The notes under the pieces are model-generated. The model worked only from the letters and a program-made list of their open reading frames with translations. It was not told the origin of the DNA and searched no databases. From K189A clade bacterium (GTDB taxonomy: Bacteria; Pseudomonadota; Gammaproteobacteria; Pseudomonadales; Azotimanducaceae), in assembly GCA_902613475.1 (NCBI GenBank), contig CACMHG010000001.1, positions 1-64,000 on the forward strand: 64,000 nucleotides of DNA. Direction: 5' to 3'. The translations under genes were made by a program, and so were the position numbers. Every line of letters begins with the position of its first letter. The stretch's first letter is position 1. This document shows, one piece after another, positions 1 to 9,796 of this stretch.

Positions 1-213
1 TACTTAAGCGAGCAAATGCAGGAAATCCGCCAAAGTGGCAAGGTTGTGGGGATGGATCGCATCGCAATTATGACGGCGCTGAACATGTCCCATGAACTGC
101 TCAGCGGCCAGTCCAAGGTTCAAACCAGCCAGGACTATGCAAAATTGCGCATTCGCGCCTTGAATGATCGACTTGAAAATGCCATCGCCGATGGCAAGCA
201 GCTGAAAATCTAG
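1..213 (+). CDS. zapA: Cell division protein ZapA, C-terminal part
   Basis: The reading frame is open from the first base and ends at a TAG at 211-213, so about 70 C-terminal residues are visible and the start lies outside the window. The visible part (MDRIAIMTALNMSHELL, then a charged helical tail) matches the long C-terminal helix of ZapA, a small protein that cross-links FtsZ protofilaments at the division ring. The downstream 6S RNA and formyl-THF cycloligase genes form the usual gammaproteobacterial zapA-ssrS-fau block, which supports the call more strongly than the short fragment alone. Confidence 0.85.
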   Translation, partial: YLSEQMQEIRQSGKVVGMDRIAIMTALNMSHELLSGQSKVQTSQDYAKLRIRALNDRLENAIADGKQLKI

Positions 214-327
214 CCCGTCTCTTAACTCCCCTGTATTCCTACGACGCCCTTGGTGCTGTCTAGATTTGGTCTTGCGATACCATGCCAAAGCCCTATTGCC
301 GCGAGCAAAAATCGCTATACTGCGCCT

Positions 328-506
328 ATCTCCTGGGATGTTAGCCAGTGGTCGCGTCCTTGAGCCGTTATAAAAACGTCAGGGGACTTTTCGCTAATTC
401 TGTGTGCTTACCCAATCCGATGGGCCGCCTTCGAGCTAGCTGAGGTTCCCGCCTTGAATCAAAACGGTTCAGGGCAAACCAACAGCGGCATTTCCGGGAG
501 ACTTCT
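328..506 (+). ncRNA. ssrS: 6S RNA (RNA polymerase-sigma70 regulator)
   Basis: The 5' end (ATCTCCTGGGATGTTAGCCA) and the 3' end (GGCATTTCCGGGAGACTTC) pair with each other as the closing stem of 6S RNA. Inner segments such as TCCTTGAGCCG and CCTTGAATCAAAACGGTTCAGGG resemble the conserved arms of the E. coli molecule. The length, near 179 nt, is close to the 184 nt of E. coli. A -10 hexamer TATACT at 316-321 places transcription start at about 328; no good -35 is visible. The position between zapA and the formyl-THF cycloligase gene is the conserved locus. 6S RNA mimics an open promoter and binds sigma70 holoenzyme in stationary phase. The exact 3' end is estimated. Confidence 0.92.
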
Positions 507-545
507 TATTTCCTCTGCCACGACTCCATCGTGGGAGCAATAAGC

Positions 546-1184
546 ATGAGCCAAGAGTCAGACTCAGACCCATTGACTGAATCCAAAGCACAGCTGCGAA
601 AAGTCTTTAAGGACAGAAGACGCAGCTTGGATGACGAAGTGCGTCGTACCTGCCATAGCGCGATTGCCAACCATTTAGAAATACTCTTGGCTGCAGGCAA
701 CGGCCTTAACAATCTTGCCGTATATTTTTCCAGCCCCGATGAGGTGGATCTAGCCGCTTGGATAGATTCTGCGTGGTCGGCTGGTAAACACCTCTATGCA
801 CCAGTAATCGTGCAGGTTACCGGGCAGATGGATTTCTACCCGATAAACGCAACGACTAAAATTGAACGAGGGCGCTTTAATCTTCGTAAACCGGTGCTCG
901 ACGACGGCGCGGTTCCCGCACTACCTGAGAATTTGGACGCGGTATTACTGCCCTTAGTGAGTTTCGACACCCGGGGCGGACGCCTTGGCATGGGCGGTGG
1001 ATTCTACGACCGCTACTTTGCCGACTCAGCCACCCGGCCATGGATGATCGGCGTTGCATACAATATTCAGCACTCGGAGCATCGGTTACCAGCACAGCCT
1101 TGGGACATTCCCTTGGATGCCTTAGTCACGGAATCAGGTTACCGAATTTTTGCCGCGCAACACTCGGCCGACCTCAAGGAGTAG
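546..1184 (+). CDS. fau: 5-formyltetrahydrofolate cyclo-ligase
   Basis: This 212-residue protein converts 5-formyl-THF to 5,10-methenyl-THF with ATP in the cytoplasm. It carries the family's C-terminal signature: VLLPLVSFDTRGGRLGMGGGFYDRYF contains the LGxGGGFYDR loop that binds phosphate and substrate. The ATG at 546 is chosen because GGGAG lies about 7 bases before it; an in-frame GTG at 531 would add five residues and lies nearer the 6S RNA end. The gene follows ssrS, as in E. coli where 6S RNA and ygfA are transcribed together, and is followed five bases later by def. Confidence 0.95.
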   Translation: MSQESDSDPLTESKAQLRKVFKDRRRSLDDEVRRTCHSAIANHLEILLAAGNGLNNLAVYFSSPDEVDLAAWIDSAWSAGKHLYAPVIVQVTGQMDFYPINATTKIERGRFNLRKPVLDDGAVPALPENLDAVLLPLVSFDTRGGRLGMGGGFYDRYFADSATRPWMIGVAYNIQHSEHRLPAQPWDIPLDALVTESGYRIFAAQHSADLKE

Positions 1185-1189
1185 GCTCT

Positions 1190-1729
1190 ATGAGCATTCA
1201 TCCCATCATAAAAATGGGGCATCCGACCCTACGTGAGGTCGCCCGACCGGTGGGCCTCGACGAGATTGATCGCCCAGAAATGCACACCTTGATAGCCGAC
1301 ATGGTTGAGACACTGCACCAGGCAGGCGGCATTGGCTTGGCGGCACCGCAGATTGATCAGCCAATTCAGCTTGCGATCATTGAAGTCCCCGGCGGGCCCA
1401 GTCGCTATGGCGATATTGAGGCCATACCCCTTACGGTCTTCTTCAATCCGGTGCTAACGGTGCTCAACCCAGAAGAGTCCGGCTACTGGGAAGGGTGTTT
1501 GTCCGTGCCCGGTCTACGCGGTTTCGTATACCGACCACAGCATGTGCGTGTTGACTACACAACCATTTCGGGCGAGCAGGCATCCCTGGAACTCAGGGGC
1601 TTTTTGGCCACCGTGGTGCAGCATGAATTCGATCACCTAGCCGGCAAGCTCTACGTTGATCACATACGTGATATGACCCAGCTCGTATTTGAGGACGAAT
1701 GGCTAGCGCATCAGCAGGAGCCGGACTAG
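1190..1729 (+). CDS. def: Peptide deformylase
   Basis: This 179-residue enzyme removes the formyl group from the N-terminal methionine of new proteins. All three metal-site motifs are present: GIGLAAPQ (47-54), EGCLS (101-105, metal-binding Cys) and HEFDH (145-149, two metal His and catalytic Glu). The start is set at the ATG at 1190, preceded by AAGGAG with a good spacing; an upstream in-frame ATG at 1040 would add 50 residues read through the previous gene. Here def sits five bases after fau rather than beside fmt, so it may be a second deformylase, although all motif residues look intact. Confidence 0.95.
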   Translation: MSIHPIIKMGHPTLREVARPVGLDEIDRPEMHTLIADMVETLHQAGGIGLAAPQIDQPIQLAIIEVPGGPSRYGDIEAIPLTVFFNPVLTVLNPEESGYWEGCLSVPGLRGFVYRPQHVRVDYTTISGEQASLELRGFLATVVQHEFDHLAGKLYVDHIRDMTQLVFEDEWLAHQQEPD

Positions 1730-1757
1730 AAGTGCTAGCCAGTTTTGTTGTGAGGCG

Positions 1758-3272
1758 TTAGCGCAAGAACAAATCGTAGGCAGGGTTATCTTGCTCTGAC
1801 CAGAATCGATACCCAATACGCTGCAAATACGCCTGCAGCTGCTTACGCTCGGCAGCGCCCGCGTCGAAGCCTACAAGGACTCTTCCCCAGGCGGATCCGT
1901 GATTGCGGTAGTGGAACAATGAGATGTTCCAGTCGACACCCAAGCCTGACAGAAACTGCAGCAATGCCCCAGGCCGCTCAGGAAACTCAAATCGAAACAG
2001 CATCTCTGACCCTGGGCTACCCCGATGACCACCCACCATATGACGCACATGTACCTTGGCAGCCTCATTCTCAGTCATGTCAAAGACTCGATAGCCCTTA
2101 GACTCAAGCTGCGCAACCAGCGCCATGCGATCTTCCTTCGACTTCACACCGATACCGACGTAAATGTGCGCTTGCTCTAAATCCGCGCAGCGGTAGTTAA
2201 ATTCCGTGATCGCGCGTTTGCCCAGGGCGCGACAGAACTTTAGGAAACTGCCCTTGGCTTCATCGATGGTGACCGCCAGCACCGCCTCCCGCGCCTCACC
2301 AACCTCTGCGCGCTCTGATATGTGGCGCAGACGGTCAAAGTTCACGTTGGCGCCACTGACAATGGACACCACATGGGACATTCCCGGATGGGCATCGACA
2401 TAGCGCTTCATGCCGGCAATGGCCAAGGCCCCCGCGGGCTCAGCCACACAGCGGGTGTCTTCAAATACGTCTTTGATGGCGGCGCAAATTTCATCCACGT
2501 TTACCACCACCACGTCATCGACGTATTTCTTGGCGACCTTGAACGTTTCCTTACCAATTTGAGCCACGCTGACGCCATCTGCGAATAGGTCTAGCTGGTC
2601 AATGGGCAACCGCACACGACGTCCGGCCCTCATCGCTGCATCAAGGCAGTTCGATCCTTGGGCTTCGACACCGATGATTTTGGTCTGCGGATGCAAATAC
2701 TTCACGTAGGCGGCGACCCCGGCAACAAGCCCGCCCCCGCCGACGGGCACAAATATGGCATCCAGTGGCTCGCTGTGCTGATTAACGATTTCCATGCCAA
2801 TGGTCCCTTGGCCCGCGATCACATCGACGTCGTCATAAGGGGGTATATAGACCAGGCCCTGCGCGTCGCAAAGTGTCTTGGCATGCTGGGATGCCTCGTC
2901 GTAATTATCGCCGTGCAATACAACCTTTGCTCCGCGGTCGCGTACGGCGTTCACCTTGATGCTGGGTGTGTTTTGACCCATGACGATAGTGGCGCGAATA
3001 CCGAGTTTTTGTGCGGAAATGGCCACGCCTTGCGCATGGTTTCCAGCGGATGCGGTGATGACCCCAACCGCTTTTTGATCATCGCTGAGCTGCGCCATTT
3101 TGTTGTAGGCACCGCGCAGCTTGAAACTGTAAACCGACTGCATATCCTCACGTTTCAAGCTGACGTTAAGGCCCAGGCGCTTTCTCAGCAGCGGCGCGTC
3201 AGACAATGGGCTCTCGACCGCCAGGTCATACACTTTTGAGCCCAGAATTTTCTTTACATAACTTTCTAACAT
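1758..3272 (-). CDS. ilvA: Threonine ammonia-lyase, biosynthetic
   Basis: This 504-residue PLP enzyme deaminates threonine to 2-oxobutanoate, the first step of isoleucine synthesis. The PLP lysine lies in SFKLRGAYN (K51), the substrate loop is SAGNHAQG (75-82) and the phosphate-binding glycine loop is GGGGL (178-182). The C-terminal third (from about 325) contains two ACT-like regulatory domains, as expected of the isoleucine-inhibited biosynthetic form rather than the short catabolic form. It is transcribed divergently from rpiA with about 70 bases between, an arrangement also found in Pseudomonas. Confidence 0.96.
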   Translation of the reverse strand: MLESYVKKILGSKVYDLAVESPLSDAPLLRKRLGLNVSLKREDMQSVYSFKLRGAYNKMAQLSDDQKAVGVITASAGNHAQGVAISAQKLGIRATIVMGQNTPSIKVNAVRDRGAKVVLHGDNYDEASQHAKTLCDAQGLVYIPPYDDVDVIAGQGTIGMEIVNQHSEPLDAIFVPVGGGGLVAGVAAYVKYLHPQTKIIGVEAQGSNCLDAAMRAGRRVRLPIDQLDLFADGVSVAQIGKETFKVAKKYVDDVVVVNVDEICAAIKDVFEDTRCVAEPAGALAIAGMKRYVDAHPGMSHVVSIVSGANVNFDRLRHISERAEVGEAREAVLAVTIDEAKGSFLKFCRALGKRAITEFNYRCADLEQAHIYVGIGVKSKEDRMALVAQLESKGYRVFDMTENEAAKVHVRHMVGGHRGSPGSEMLFRFEFPERPGALLQFLSGLGVDWNISLFHYRNHGSAWGRVLVGFDAGAAERKQLQAYLQRIGYRFWSEQDNPAYDLFLR

Positions 3273-3333
3273 GCCAACAATTTCTCAATCATCCCCAGGA
3301 CATTACTGTCCGTTGTTGTGCCACTTCGCAAAC

Positions 3334-3346
3334 GAGGCGCTTTATC
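3334..3346 (+). promoter_or_regulatory. Shine-Dalgarno and probable ATC start codon of rpiA
   Basis: GAGG at 3334-3337 is followed six bases later by an in-frame ATC at 3344-3346, exactly where other RpiA proteins begin (Met-x-QDELK). No ATG, GTG or TTG occurs in this frame between 3238 and the conserved QDELK sequence; the nearest canonical in-frame starts are TTG 3236 and ATG 3206, both lying opposite the ilvA coding region. The spacing and position make ATC the best start visible. Confidence 0.55.
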
Positions 3347-4039
3347 AGTCATTCTCAGGACGAACTCAAGCAAAAAGCTGCAGAAGCAGCCATTTCGTAC
3401 ATTGCCCCTAAGCTGGATCGCAAAAGCATCGTCGGGGTTGGTACCGGCTCAACGGCCAATTGCTTCATCGATGAGTTAGCCAAAATTCGGCACACCTTTG
3501 ATGCAGCCGTCGCTTCCAGCGAGGCAACCCAGCAGCGATTGGCCGCACATGGCATTACGGTCCTTGATCTGAACGCGACCCCGCACCTAGATGTCTATGT
3601 CGATGGCGCCGACGAGATTGATGCCCTGGGAAACATGATTAAGGGGGGCGGTGCAGCCCTGACCCGAGAGAAAATTGTCTCCAGTGCCGCCAATGAATTT
3701 GTTTGTATTGCAGATGATAGCAAGTTAGTGACGAGGCTCGGTACCTTTCCACTGCCTGTCGAGGTTATTCCCATGGCACGCAGCCTGGTCGCGCGGGCCT
3801 TGGTTCAATTGGGTGGACAGCCTATTTGGCGCGAGGGTGTGACGACCGACAACGGCAATATCATTCTCGATGTACACAACCTTAAGATCGAACAGCCTTT
3901 AGAAATGGAGCGTCGCATCAATGACATCGCGGGGGTTGTATGCAACGGGATTTTCGCTCAGCAAGCGGCTCATGTGGCATTTTTGGCCGGAAAAAATGGC
4001 ATCACCAACTTGCACTCTTCAGCCGCCGAGGTGCCTTAG
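3344..4039 (+). CDS. rpiA: Ribose-5-phosphate isomerase A
   Basis: RpiA interconverts ribose-5-phosphate and ribulose-5-phosphate in the pentose phosphate pathway, linking to the transketolase encoded at 9.8-11.8 kb. Counting from the proposed ATC, the protein has 231 residues with GTGSTAN (33-39, phosphate loop), DGADE (87-91, catalytic acids) and [11 protein letters not shown] (100-110, catalytic Glu and Lys). The body of the protein is complete and close to family length (about 220). The start is unusual: no ATG, GTG or TTG is found near the expected N-terminus, and a canonical start would add 36 to 46 residues overlapping the divergent ilvA gene. The identity is certain; the start is not. 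Confidence 0.95.
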   Translation: MSHSQDELKQKAAEAAISYIAPKLDRKSIVGVGTGSTANCFIDELAKIRHTFDAAVASSEATQQRLAAHGITVLDLNATPHLDVYVDGADEIDALGNMIKGGGAALTREKIVSSAANEFVCIADDSKLVTRLGTFPLPVEVIPMARSLVARALVQLGGQPIWREGVTTDNGNIILDVHNLKIEQPLEMERRINDIAGVVCNGIFAQQAAHVAFLAGKNGITNLHSSAAEVP

Positions 4040-4244
4040 TAGGGTATTTCGCCTTCAGCGTGACAAGCCTTTGGGATCGACATAATCCGCGATCAATCTG
4101 CTCTCAGGCGGGCTTTAATGCGCTCTAACTTTGAGCCACTCGACAGTTATCCGGTCTAGTGATCGGGACTGATCCAAGCGTTTCGCATACCATCTATCGC
4201 CTCAGTGTCCGTTTCATGCTGACGATTCTTGGAGAGAATGATCT

Positions 4245-5039
4245 ATGCGCTGCCACGAAGTTGATTACGAAATTCTTGGAAACTCCATGCAAATTGTTGA
4301 GGTGGAGCTTGATCCCGGTGAAACCGTGATCGCCGAAGCCGGTGCAATGACCTATATGGAGGATGGCATCACCTTCGAAACTAAAATGGGTGATGGCTCC
4401 GAGGCGGACGAAGGCGTGATGAGCAAACTCTTTGGCGCGGGTAAGCGCATGATCATGGGTGAGTCCATTTTCACCACGCATTTCTCAAATTCCACCAGCG
4501 TCAAGAGGCGGGTCGCTTTTTCTGCCCCCTACCCTGGCGACATCATAGCCATCGACATGGCGCAGCTTGGTGAACAAATCATCTGCCAAAAAGATGCTTT
4601 TCTGTGCGCGGCGCTAGGCACGAAACTCGACATTGCTTTGAACCGCAAGCTAGGTGCAGGCCTATTTGGCGGCGAGGGTTTTATTTTGCAGCGTCTCGAG
4701 GGTGATGGACTGGCCTTTGTGCAGGCTGGCGGCACCATAGTTAGAAAAGAGTTGAAGAATGAAACTCTGCGCGTGGACACGGGCTGTTTAGTCGCTTTCA
4801 CTCCAAGCGTGGACTACGACATAGAGCGCGCAGGTGGTCTTAAGTCCATGATTTTCGGGGGCGAAGGCCTCTTTCTGGCAACCTTGCAGGGCACGGGTAC
4901 CGTGTGGCTGCAAAGTTTGCCCTTTTCACGCATGGCCGACCGTATCCTATCGGCTGCTCTCCAAATGGGCGGCGATGACAAGGGCGAGGGTTCGGTGCTG
5001 GGCGGTATTGGAAGGCTGCTGGATGGCGACAACCGCTAA
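4245..5039 (+). CDS. AIM24/TIGR00266-family protein
   Basis: This 264-residue protein belongs to the AIM24-like family (TIGR00266), predicted beta-rich proteins of unknown biochemical role that share a fold with tryptophan RNA-binding attenuator-like domains. Family hallmarks are [17 protein letters not shown] near the N-terminus, the repeated glycine-rich beta segments, and [25 protein letters not shown] near the C-terminus. The ATG at 4245 has GGAGAG about 11 bases upstream. The 205-base gap from rpiA shows no clear promoter or terminator. No signal peptide is seen. The function cannot be stated from sequence. Confidence 0.85.
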   Translation: MRCHEVDYEILGNSMQIVEVELDPGETVIAEAGAMTYMEDGITFETKMGDGSEADEGVMSKLFGAGKRMIMGESIFTTHFSNSTSVKRRVAFSAPYPGDIIAIDMAQLGEQIICQKDAFLCAALGTKLDIALNRKLGAGLFGGEGFILQRLEGDGLAFVQAGGTIVRKELKNETLRVDTGCLVAFTPSVDYDIERAGGLKSMIFGGEGLFLATLQGTGTVWLQSLPFSRMADRILSAALQMGGDDKGEGSVLGGIGRLLDGDNR

Positions 5040-5052
5040 CGCGCTTTCTTGC

Positions 5053-6423
5053 TCAAGCTCCAGGGAGGGGTAGCAGTTTGTCAGGATTGAGAATTTGATC
5101 CGGATCAAACACTTGCTTTAAGCCGCGCATCAGCGCGATTTCTTCATCGCTGCGGCTATAGCCCAAGAAATCGCGTTTCAGTAGACCAACGCCATGCTCG
5201 GCGGAAATACTGCCCCGACGCGACTGCACCAGTTCGAATATCTTCGGACTCATGGTGTGGCCCACGTGAAAAAACTCTTCAACCGACAATGAGTCAGGCC
5301 GTAAAATATTCAAATGCAGGTTGCCGTCACCAATATGGCCATACCAGCAAACTTCAAAGTCTGGGTAACCCTCCTTCACGTAGCGATCTACGTCAGCGAG
5401 AAAGGTCGGCACTTCGCTAATGCGTACTGAGAGATCGTTTTTGTAGGGCGTGTACGGTGCCAGGCTCTCCGAGATCCCCTCACGCAGCTGCCACAGCGAT
5501 GCCGCTTGCGCCTGAGACTGGCTCACTACGCCATCGACTAACCAACCCTGCTCCATGCAGTCGGCAAACGCCTCCTCTGCCTTGGGCAAATCAGATTCAT
5601 CAAATTCCAGCAGGGCGTAATTTTCCACGCGGTTTTCAAGAGGTGCGGGCAACCCACGATGGGCCTGTACTTTTTGCAGAGCCAGATCCGAAAAAAATTC
5701 AAACGCTGAAAGAGTTAGGCGGTCATTAAAACCATTCAAAATGTTGAGCAGATCCGTGACTTGGGGCACGCCTACTACCATGACCACCTGAGGCTGGGGC
5801 TGAGGGGCGAGACGCATCTCCAACTCGCCAATCAGGCCAAGCGTCCCTTCAGACCCGATCATGAGGTGTCGAAAATCGTAGCCGGTGGCGTTTTTAATCA
5901 GACCCGCGTTGCAGTCCAGTAGTGCCCCGGCGCCGGTGACCACTTTCATGCCAGCCACCCAGTCTCGCGTCAAACCATAGCGTATGACTTTAATGCCTCC
6001 GGCATTTGTCGCTACGTTGCCACCGATTTGCGATGAACCCGAGGACGCAAAGTCCACGGGATAGAACAAGCCCTGCTCTTCGGCAAATGCCTGCAGATTC
6101 GCGGTTATCAAGCCGGGCTGACAGCTTACGATGCGATCCTTGGCAGAGAAATCGAGGATCTTGTTCATGCGATCAAAAGATACGACCACCTCACCCTGAC
6201 TCGCTACCGCGCCGCCGGACAAACCGGTTCGGCCGCCAGAAGGTACGAGCTTTAGGTGATGGCTACGTGCATAGGAAACCAGATCTTGAATCTGATCAAT
6301 GCTTTCAGGAAATACGATCGCGCTGGGCGCCACGACAAAGCCGTTGGTCCAGTCCTTACCCCAAATCTGCAGGCTCTCGGGGTCTTCCTTAATCTGTTTA
6401 GACGCTAAAACCTCAGACAGCAT
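5053..6423 (-). CDS. FAD-binding oxidase (D-2-hydroxyacid dehydrogenase, GlcD/D2HGDH type)
   Basis: This 456-residue flavoprotein is of the vanillyl-alcohol oxidase superfamily. The FAD pyrophosphate loop is PSGGRTGLSGGA, followed by GSSQIGGNVATNAGG and a C-terminal half with HIGDGNLHLN and SAEHGVG, the metal-binding and catalytic histidine motifs of D-lactate, glycolate and D-2-hydroxyglutarate dehydrogenases. It likely oxidises a D-2-hydroxyacid to the 2-oxoacid and passes electrons to the quinone pool or an electron carrier; the exact substrate is not determinable. GGAG six bases before the ATG at 6423 fixes the start; it overlaps the upstream hydrolase gene by 11 bases, so translation is probably coupled. 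In Pseudomonas a similar gene sits near serA and rpiA. Confidence 0.85.
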   Translation of the reverse strand: MLSEVLASKQIKEDPESLQIWGKDWTNGFVVAPSAIVFPESIDQIQDLVSYARSHHLKLVPSGGRTGLSGGAVASQGEVVVSFDRMNKILDFSAKDRIVSCQPGLITANLQAFAEEQGLFYPVDFASSGSSQIGGNVATNAGGIKVIRYGLTRDWVAGMKVVTGAGALLDCNAGLIKNATGYDFRHLMIGSEGTLGLIGELEMRLAPQPQPQVVMVVGVPQVTDLLNILNGFNDRLTLSAFEFFSDLALQKVQAHRGLPAPLENRVENYALLEFDESDLPKAEEAFADCMEQGWLVDGVVSQSQAQAASLWQLREGISESLAPYTPYKNDLSVRISEVPTFLADVDRYVKEGYPDFEVCWYGHIGDGNLHLNILRPDSLSVEEFFHVGHTMSPKIFELVQSRRGSISAEHGVGLLKRDFLGYSRSDEEIALMRGLKQVFDPDQILNPDKLLPLPGA

Positions 6424-7429
6424 GCGCTTCTCCTCGCGGGCTGGTCCAGTCGCATACCGCATCGAGTCGCTCCCAAATTGCGGCCTGTATTTCTGGTGTT
6501 TCGTTCACCAGATGATGCCGTGCTGGAGGCACAATATGGAGCTGGCTTTGCGGATAGATGCGGGCTAACACCGGCAGATTATGACGGTAGCTGACCGTGC
6601 GGTCTTCGTATCCGTGAATGATGACGGGTTTCAACGCCGACGGACGAGACGACTCGAAATGCCTGAACCAGTTAACCATGGCATTAACCCAAGCGACCGG
6701 TAGTGTTCGTGCCTGTAGCGGGTCTTGGCTCAGTAAGGCGACAAAATCAGGGTTGTCGATATTTGTCGATACATCTCTGGGCCGAGAAGCCACCGTGCGC
6801 TTGGCTAGTTCGAATACCCAGCGCATTCCGGGCCATGCATAAGGTCTAATCAAGGGTGCTAACAATATCATTTCGCCATTTGGCTGATCGTTTTGAGCGA
6901 AGCGTTGTTGCTGCCAGTAATCCATGGTCAGTGCCCCACCCATGCTTTGCCCAAACCAGTGCAGGGTAAGGGCATCAGCCAGGCGCTGTCCGATTTTATG
7001 GACAACCTCGATCACCTGAATATAACGCTGAAAATCCTCGATAGTGGCCTGAGGACCTGTCGATAGACCGTGGCCTATTTGATCAAAGCCGATGACTGCT
7101 ATGTTCCGTTGCAAAAGCTCGCTTACAAGGTGACCGTATAACCCCATATGATCATAGTAGCCATGGCAGACCAGTGCCCATGCTGCGGGCTTTCGATCTT
7201 TTGGCACAAAGGTTTGCGCAAAAATGCGCTCCTGCCCTACGGCAAAAACGCCATAGGCGCGTTTTGCTCCAAGCGCCTCGAAACCCAAGCTGTAGTAGGC
7301 GTTGTATTGCTCAAATAAGGCTGGGTCCACTTCGCACCAGGTGCCTTCGTCTACTGGGGGTGCGGCCAAGGCCTGGATAAGGGCCGCATCATCGAAGAGA
7401 CCTTCGCCGCGTTTCGGGAGCTGTGACAC
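6413..7429 (-). CDS. Alpha/beta hydrolase (lysophospholipase-like, serine aminopeptidase S33 family)
   Basis: This 338-residue cytoplasmic protein has the alpha/beta-hydrolase order: oxyanion segment CHGYYDH (88-94), nucleophile elbow GQSMGG (Ser162), an acid in IHGYEDRT and a histidine in PARHHLVNE near the C-terminus. It resembles PldB-like lysophospholipases and monoglyceride lipases. The gene lies nine bases after fba and overlaps the FAD oxidase, so it is probably in the tkt-pgk-fba transcription unit. A physiological substrate cannot be named. Confidence 0.8.
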   Translation of the reverse strand: MSQLPKRGEGLFDDAALIQALAAPPVDEGTWCEVDPALFEQYNAYYSLGFEALGAKRAYGVFAVGQERIFAQTFVPKDRKPAAWALVCHGYYDHMGLYGHLVSELLQRNIAVIGFDQIGHGLSTGPQATIEDFQRYIQVIEVVHKIGQRLADALTLHWFGQSMGGALTMDYWQQQRFAQNDQPNGEMILLAPLIRPYAWPGMRWVFELAKRTVASRPRDVSTNIDNPDFVALLSQDPLQARTLPVAWVNAMVNWFRHFESSRPSALKPVIIHGYEDRTVSYRHNLPVLARIYPQSQLHIVPPARHHLVNETPEIQAAIWERLDAVCDWTSPRGEAHAV

Positions 7430-7438
7430 CGTGACGGC

Positions 7439-8503
7439 CTAAGCGATCATTGGTGCCAGTTCGCCAGCGGCGTATTGAATGAACATCGACTCCAGCGACT
7501 TCGCCTGAATTTTATCGGCATTGCCCGAAGTGCCAAAGGCCTCGTAACGAGCAATTACAACATCCTTCATAGCCTTCTGCGAAACGGCCAGGTACTTACG
7601 CGGATCAAATTCTGCTGGATTGTCTGCCAGAAATTTACGAATCGAAGCCGTGGATGCTAGGCGCAAATCCGTGTCGATGTTGACCTTGCGAACACCGTGT
7701 TTGATGCCCTGCTGGATTTCTTCGACGGGCACACCATAGGTTTCTGGAATTTCACCGCCGTATTCGTTTATTTCCTTCAGAAGGTCCTGTGGCACGGACG
7801 AGCTACCGTGCATGACAAGGTGAGTATTGGGCAGGCGTTCATGGATGGCCTTAATGCGGTCAATGGCCAGGATGTCGCCCGAGGGAGGACGGCTGAACTT
7901 GTAGGCCCCATGAGAGGTACCAATGGCGATAGCCAGCGCATCCACCTCTGTTTTTGCCACGAAATCTGCCGCCTCTTCTGGGTCTGTCAGCAGTTGATCC
8001 ATGTTCAGAACGCCCTCAGCACCGACGCCGTCCTCTTCACCAGCGGTACCGGTCTCCAAGGATCCCAGACAGCCGAGTTCACCTTCCACAGAAACGCCGC
8101 AGGCATGCGCCATTTCCACCACACGCCGGGTCACATCCACGTTGTAGGCGTAGTCTGCGGGGGTTTTCTGATCCTCTAGCAGCGAACCGTCCATCATGAC
8201 CGAGGTAAAACCCATCTGCATGGAACGCTGGCAGACATCGGCAGACGCGCCGTGATCCTGATGCATGACTACCGGAATGTGGGGAAATTCCTCTACTGCT
8301 GCCAGCATCAAGTGACGTAAGAAGTTTGGTCCCGCGTACTTTCTGGCACCCGCAGATGCCTGCACGATGACAGGACTATTGGTTTCGTTGGCCCCCTCCA
8401 TGATGGCGCGCATTTGCTCCAGGTTATTCACGTTGAAAGCAGGAACACCGTAGTTGTTTTCTGCGGCATGATCTAAAAGTTGCCGCATACTGATAAGAGC
8501 CAT
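7439..8503 (-). CDS. fba: Fructose-bisphosphate aldolase, class II
   Basis: The 354-residue zinc enzyme cleaves or forms fructose-1,6-bisphosphate. VMHQDHGAS contains the metal His, and GTSHGAYKF and [10 protein letters not shown] are phosphate- and substrate-binding segments. The length and the insertions ([20 protein letters not shown]) match the Calvin-cycle subtype of class IIB aldolases, the usual form in Pseudomonas and relatives. The gene follows pgk by 65 bases in a tkt-pgk-fba run. A Shine-Dalgarno GGAGAA precedes the ATG. Confidence 0.96.
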   Translation of the reverse strand: MALISMRQLLDHAAENNYGVPAFNVNNLEQMRAIMEGANETNSPVIVQASAGARKYAGPNFLRHLMLAAVEEFPHIPVVMHQDHGASADVCQRSMQMGFTSVMMDGSLLEDQKTPADYAYNVDVTRRVVEMAHACGVSVEGELGCLGSLETGTAGEEDGVGAEGVLNMDQLLTDPEEAADFVAKTEVDALAIAIGTSHGAYKFSRPPSGDILAIDRIKAIHERLPNTHLVMHGSSSVPQDLLKEINEYGGEIPETYGVPVEEIQQGIKHGVRKVNIDTDLRLASTASIRKFLADNPAEFDPRKYLAVSQKAMKDVVIARYEAFGTSGNADKIQAKSLESMFIQYAAGELAPMIA

Positions 8504-8568
8504 AACTGTTCTCCGATAAATTCTATTCAGCGCTTATTGAACTGTGCGCTGCTGATTAAGGCTATCCG

Positions 8569-9744
8569 TTACGCCTTGGCGCAGCGATCGCCGAGTACCT
8601 TGACCGCTGGCAGGGTTTTGCCCTCAACCAATTCAAGAAATGCCCCACCACCAGTTGAGATGTATGAAATTCCTTTGGCGAGATCAAATTGCTCGACCGC
8701 TGCCAAGGTGTCGCCACCGCCTGCGATGGAGTATGCACTGCTTGCTGCAATTGCCTCACCCAGCACCTTGGTGCCTTGGCCGAATTGTGGAAATTCGCAT
8801 ACCCCGACGGGGCCGTTCCACATAATCGTTTGCGCGTCGATCAAGCTCTCAGCCCAGGCTCGCGCGGTCACTGGGCCGATGTCGAGAATCATCTCGTCAT
8901 CGGCGACGTCATCAATCGCTTTCACCACGCCCACCGCATCCGGGGCAAACTCCCCAGCGACCATTACATCGACTGGAATAGGAATATCGACCTGCTCGGC
9001 AATCCCACGGGCAGTATCAACCAGATCTGCCTCGAAGAGCGAACTACCCACGCCATAGCCAGCCGCGGCAATGAAGGTATTCGCAATACCGCCACCAACA
9101 ATAATGCGATCAGCAACGCTGGCTAGAGAGCCCAGAACCTCTAACTTGGTGGAAACTTTGGCGCCGCCAATGATGGCCACCATGGGGCGAGCAGGTTGTG
9201 CGAGTGCCTGCTGAAAGGCTCGAAGCTCCGCATCCAATAGAAGCCCGGCGCATACCTCGGGTGCAAACTTAGCTACCCCGTGGGTGGAAGCTTGAGCTCT
9301 ATGCGCTGTGCCAAAAGCATCCATGACAAAAACATCGCATATAGCCGCCATGCGCTGGGCAAGTTCATCTGCGTCTGATTTTTCGCCAGTAAAAAAGCGA
9401 ACATTTTCCAGCAGCGCAACCTGACCCATGGTCACTCCCCCAGCCTGTTCTAAATCGGCCAACAGCGGGACGGGCATCTTCAGCAATTCTGCCATCCTCT
9501 CGGCTACCGGAGCCAGGGACGCTTCGGGATCAAAGTGGCCCTCGCTCGGACGACCTAGGTGCGACATCACCACAACGCTAGCGCCTTGCTCTACGGCTCG
9601 GGAGATGGTGGGAACCGTGGCGCGAATACGGGTATCACTGGTTACCGCGCCATTGAGCAGGGGAACATTAAGGTCCGCCCTGATCAAAACCCGTTTACCG
9701 CTAAGGTCCAGATCGGACATCGCCGTAATGGCCGGTAGTTTCAT
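8569..9744 (-). CDS. pgk: Phosphoglycerate kinase
   Basis: The 391-residue enzyme transfers phosphate between 1,3-bisphosphoglycerate and ADP. It begins with the family pattern [13 protein letters not shown] and shows [43 protein letters not shown] and the ATP loop [12 protein letters not shown] near the C-terminus. The length is that of the compact bacterial enzyme. It lies between tkt and fba; the gap/epd gene that often separates tkt and pgk in Gammaproteobacteria is absent here. Confidence 0.97.
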   Translation of the reverse strand: MKLPAITAMSDLDLSGKRVLIRADLNVPLLNGAVTSDTRIRATVPTISRAVEQGASVVVMSHLGRPSEGHFDPEASLAPVAERMAELLKMPVPLLADLEQAGGVTMGQVALLENVRFFTGEKSDADELAQRMAAICDVFVMDAFGTAHRAQASTHGVAKFAPEVCAGLLLDAELRAFQQALAQPARPMVAIIGGAKVSTKLEVLGSLASVADRIIVGGGIANTFIAAAGYGVGSSLFEADLVDTARGIAEQVDIPIPVDVMVAGEFAPDAVGVVKAIDDVADDEMILDIGPVTARAWAESLIDAQTIMWNGPVGVCEFPQFGQGTKVLGEAIAASSAYSIAGGGDTLAAVEQFDLAKGISYISTGGGAFLELVEGKTLPAVKVLGDRCAKA

Positions 9745-9796
9745 GCTCTTCTTCCCATCTTTATGCTGACAACTGAACCGACAACGGCTGCCCGAC

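Noticed and set aside
2658-3239. 193-codon frame opposite ilvA
   Set aside because: ilvA is complete with all motifs; this frame is antisense shadow without recognisable domain.
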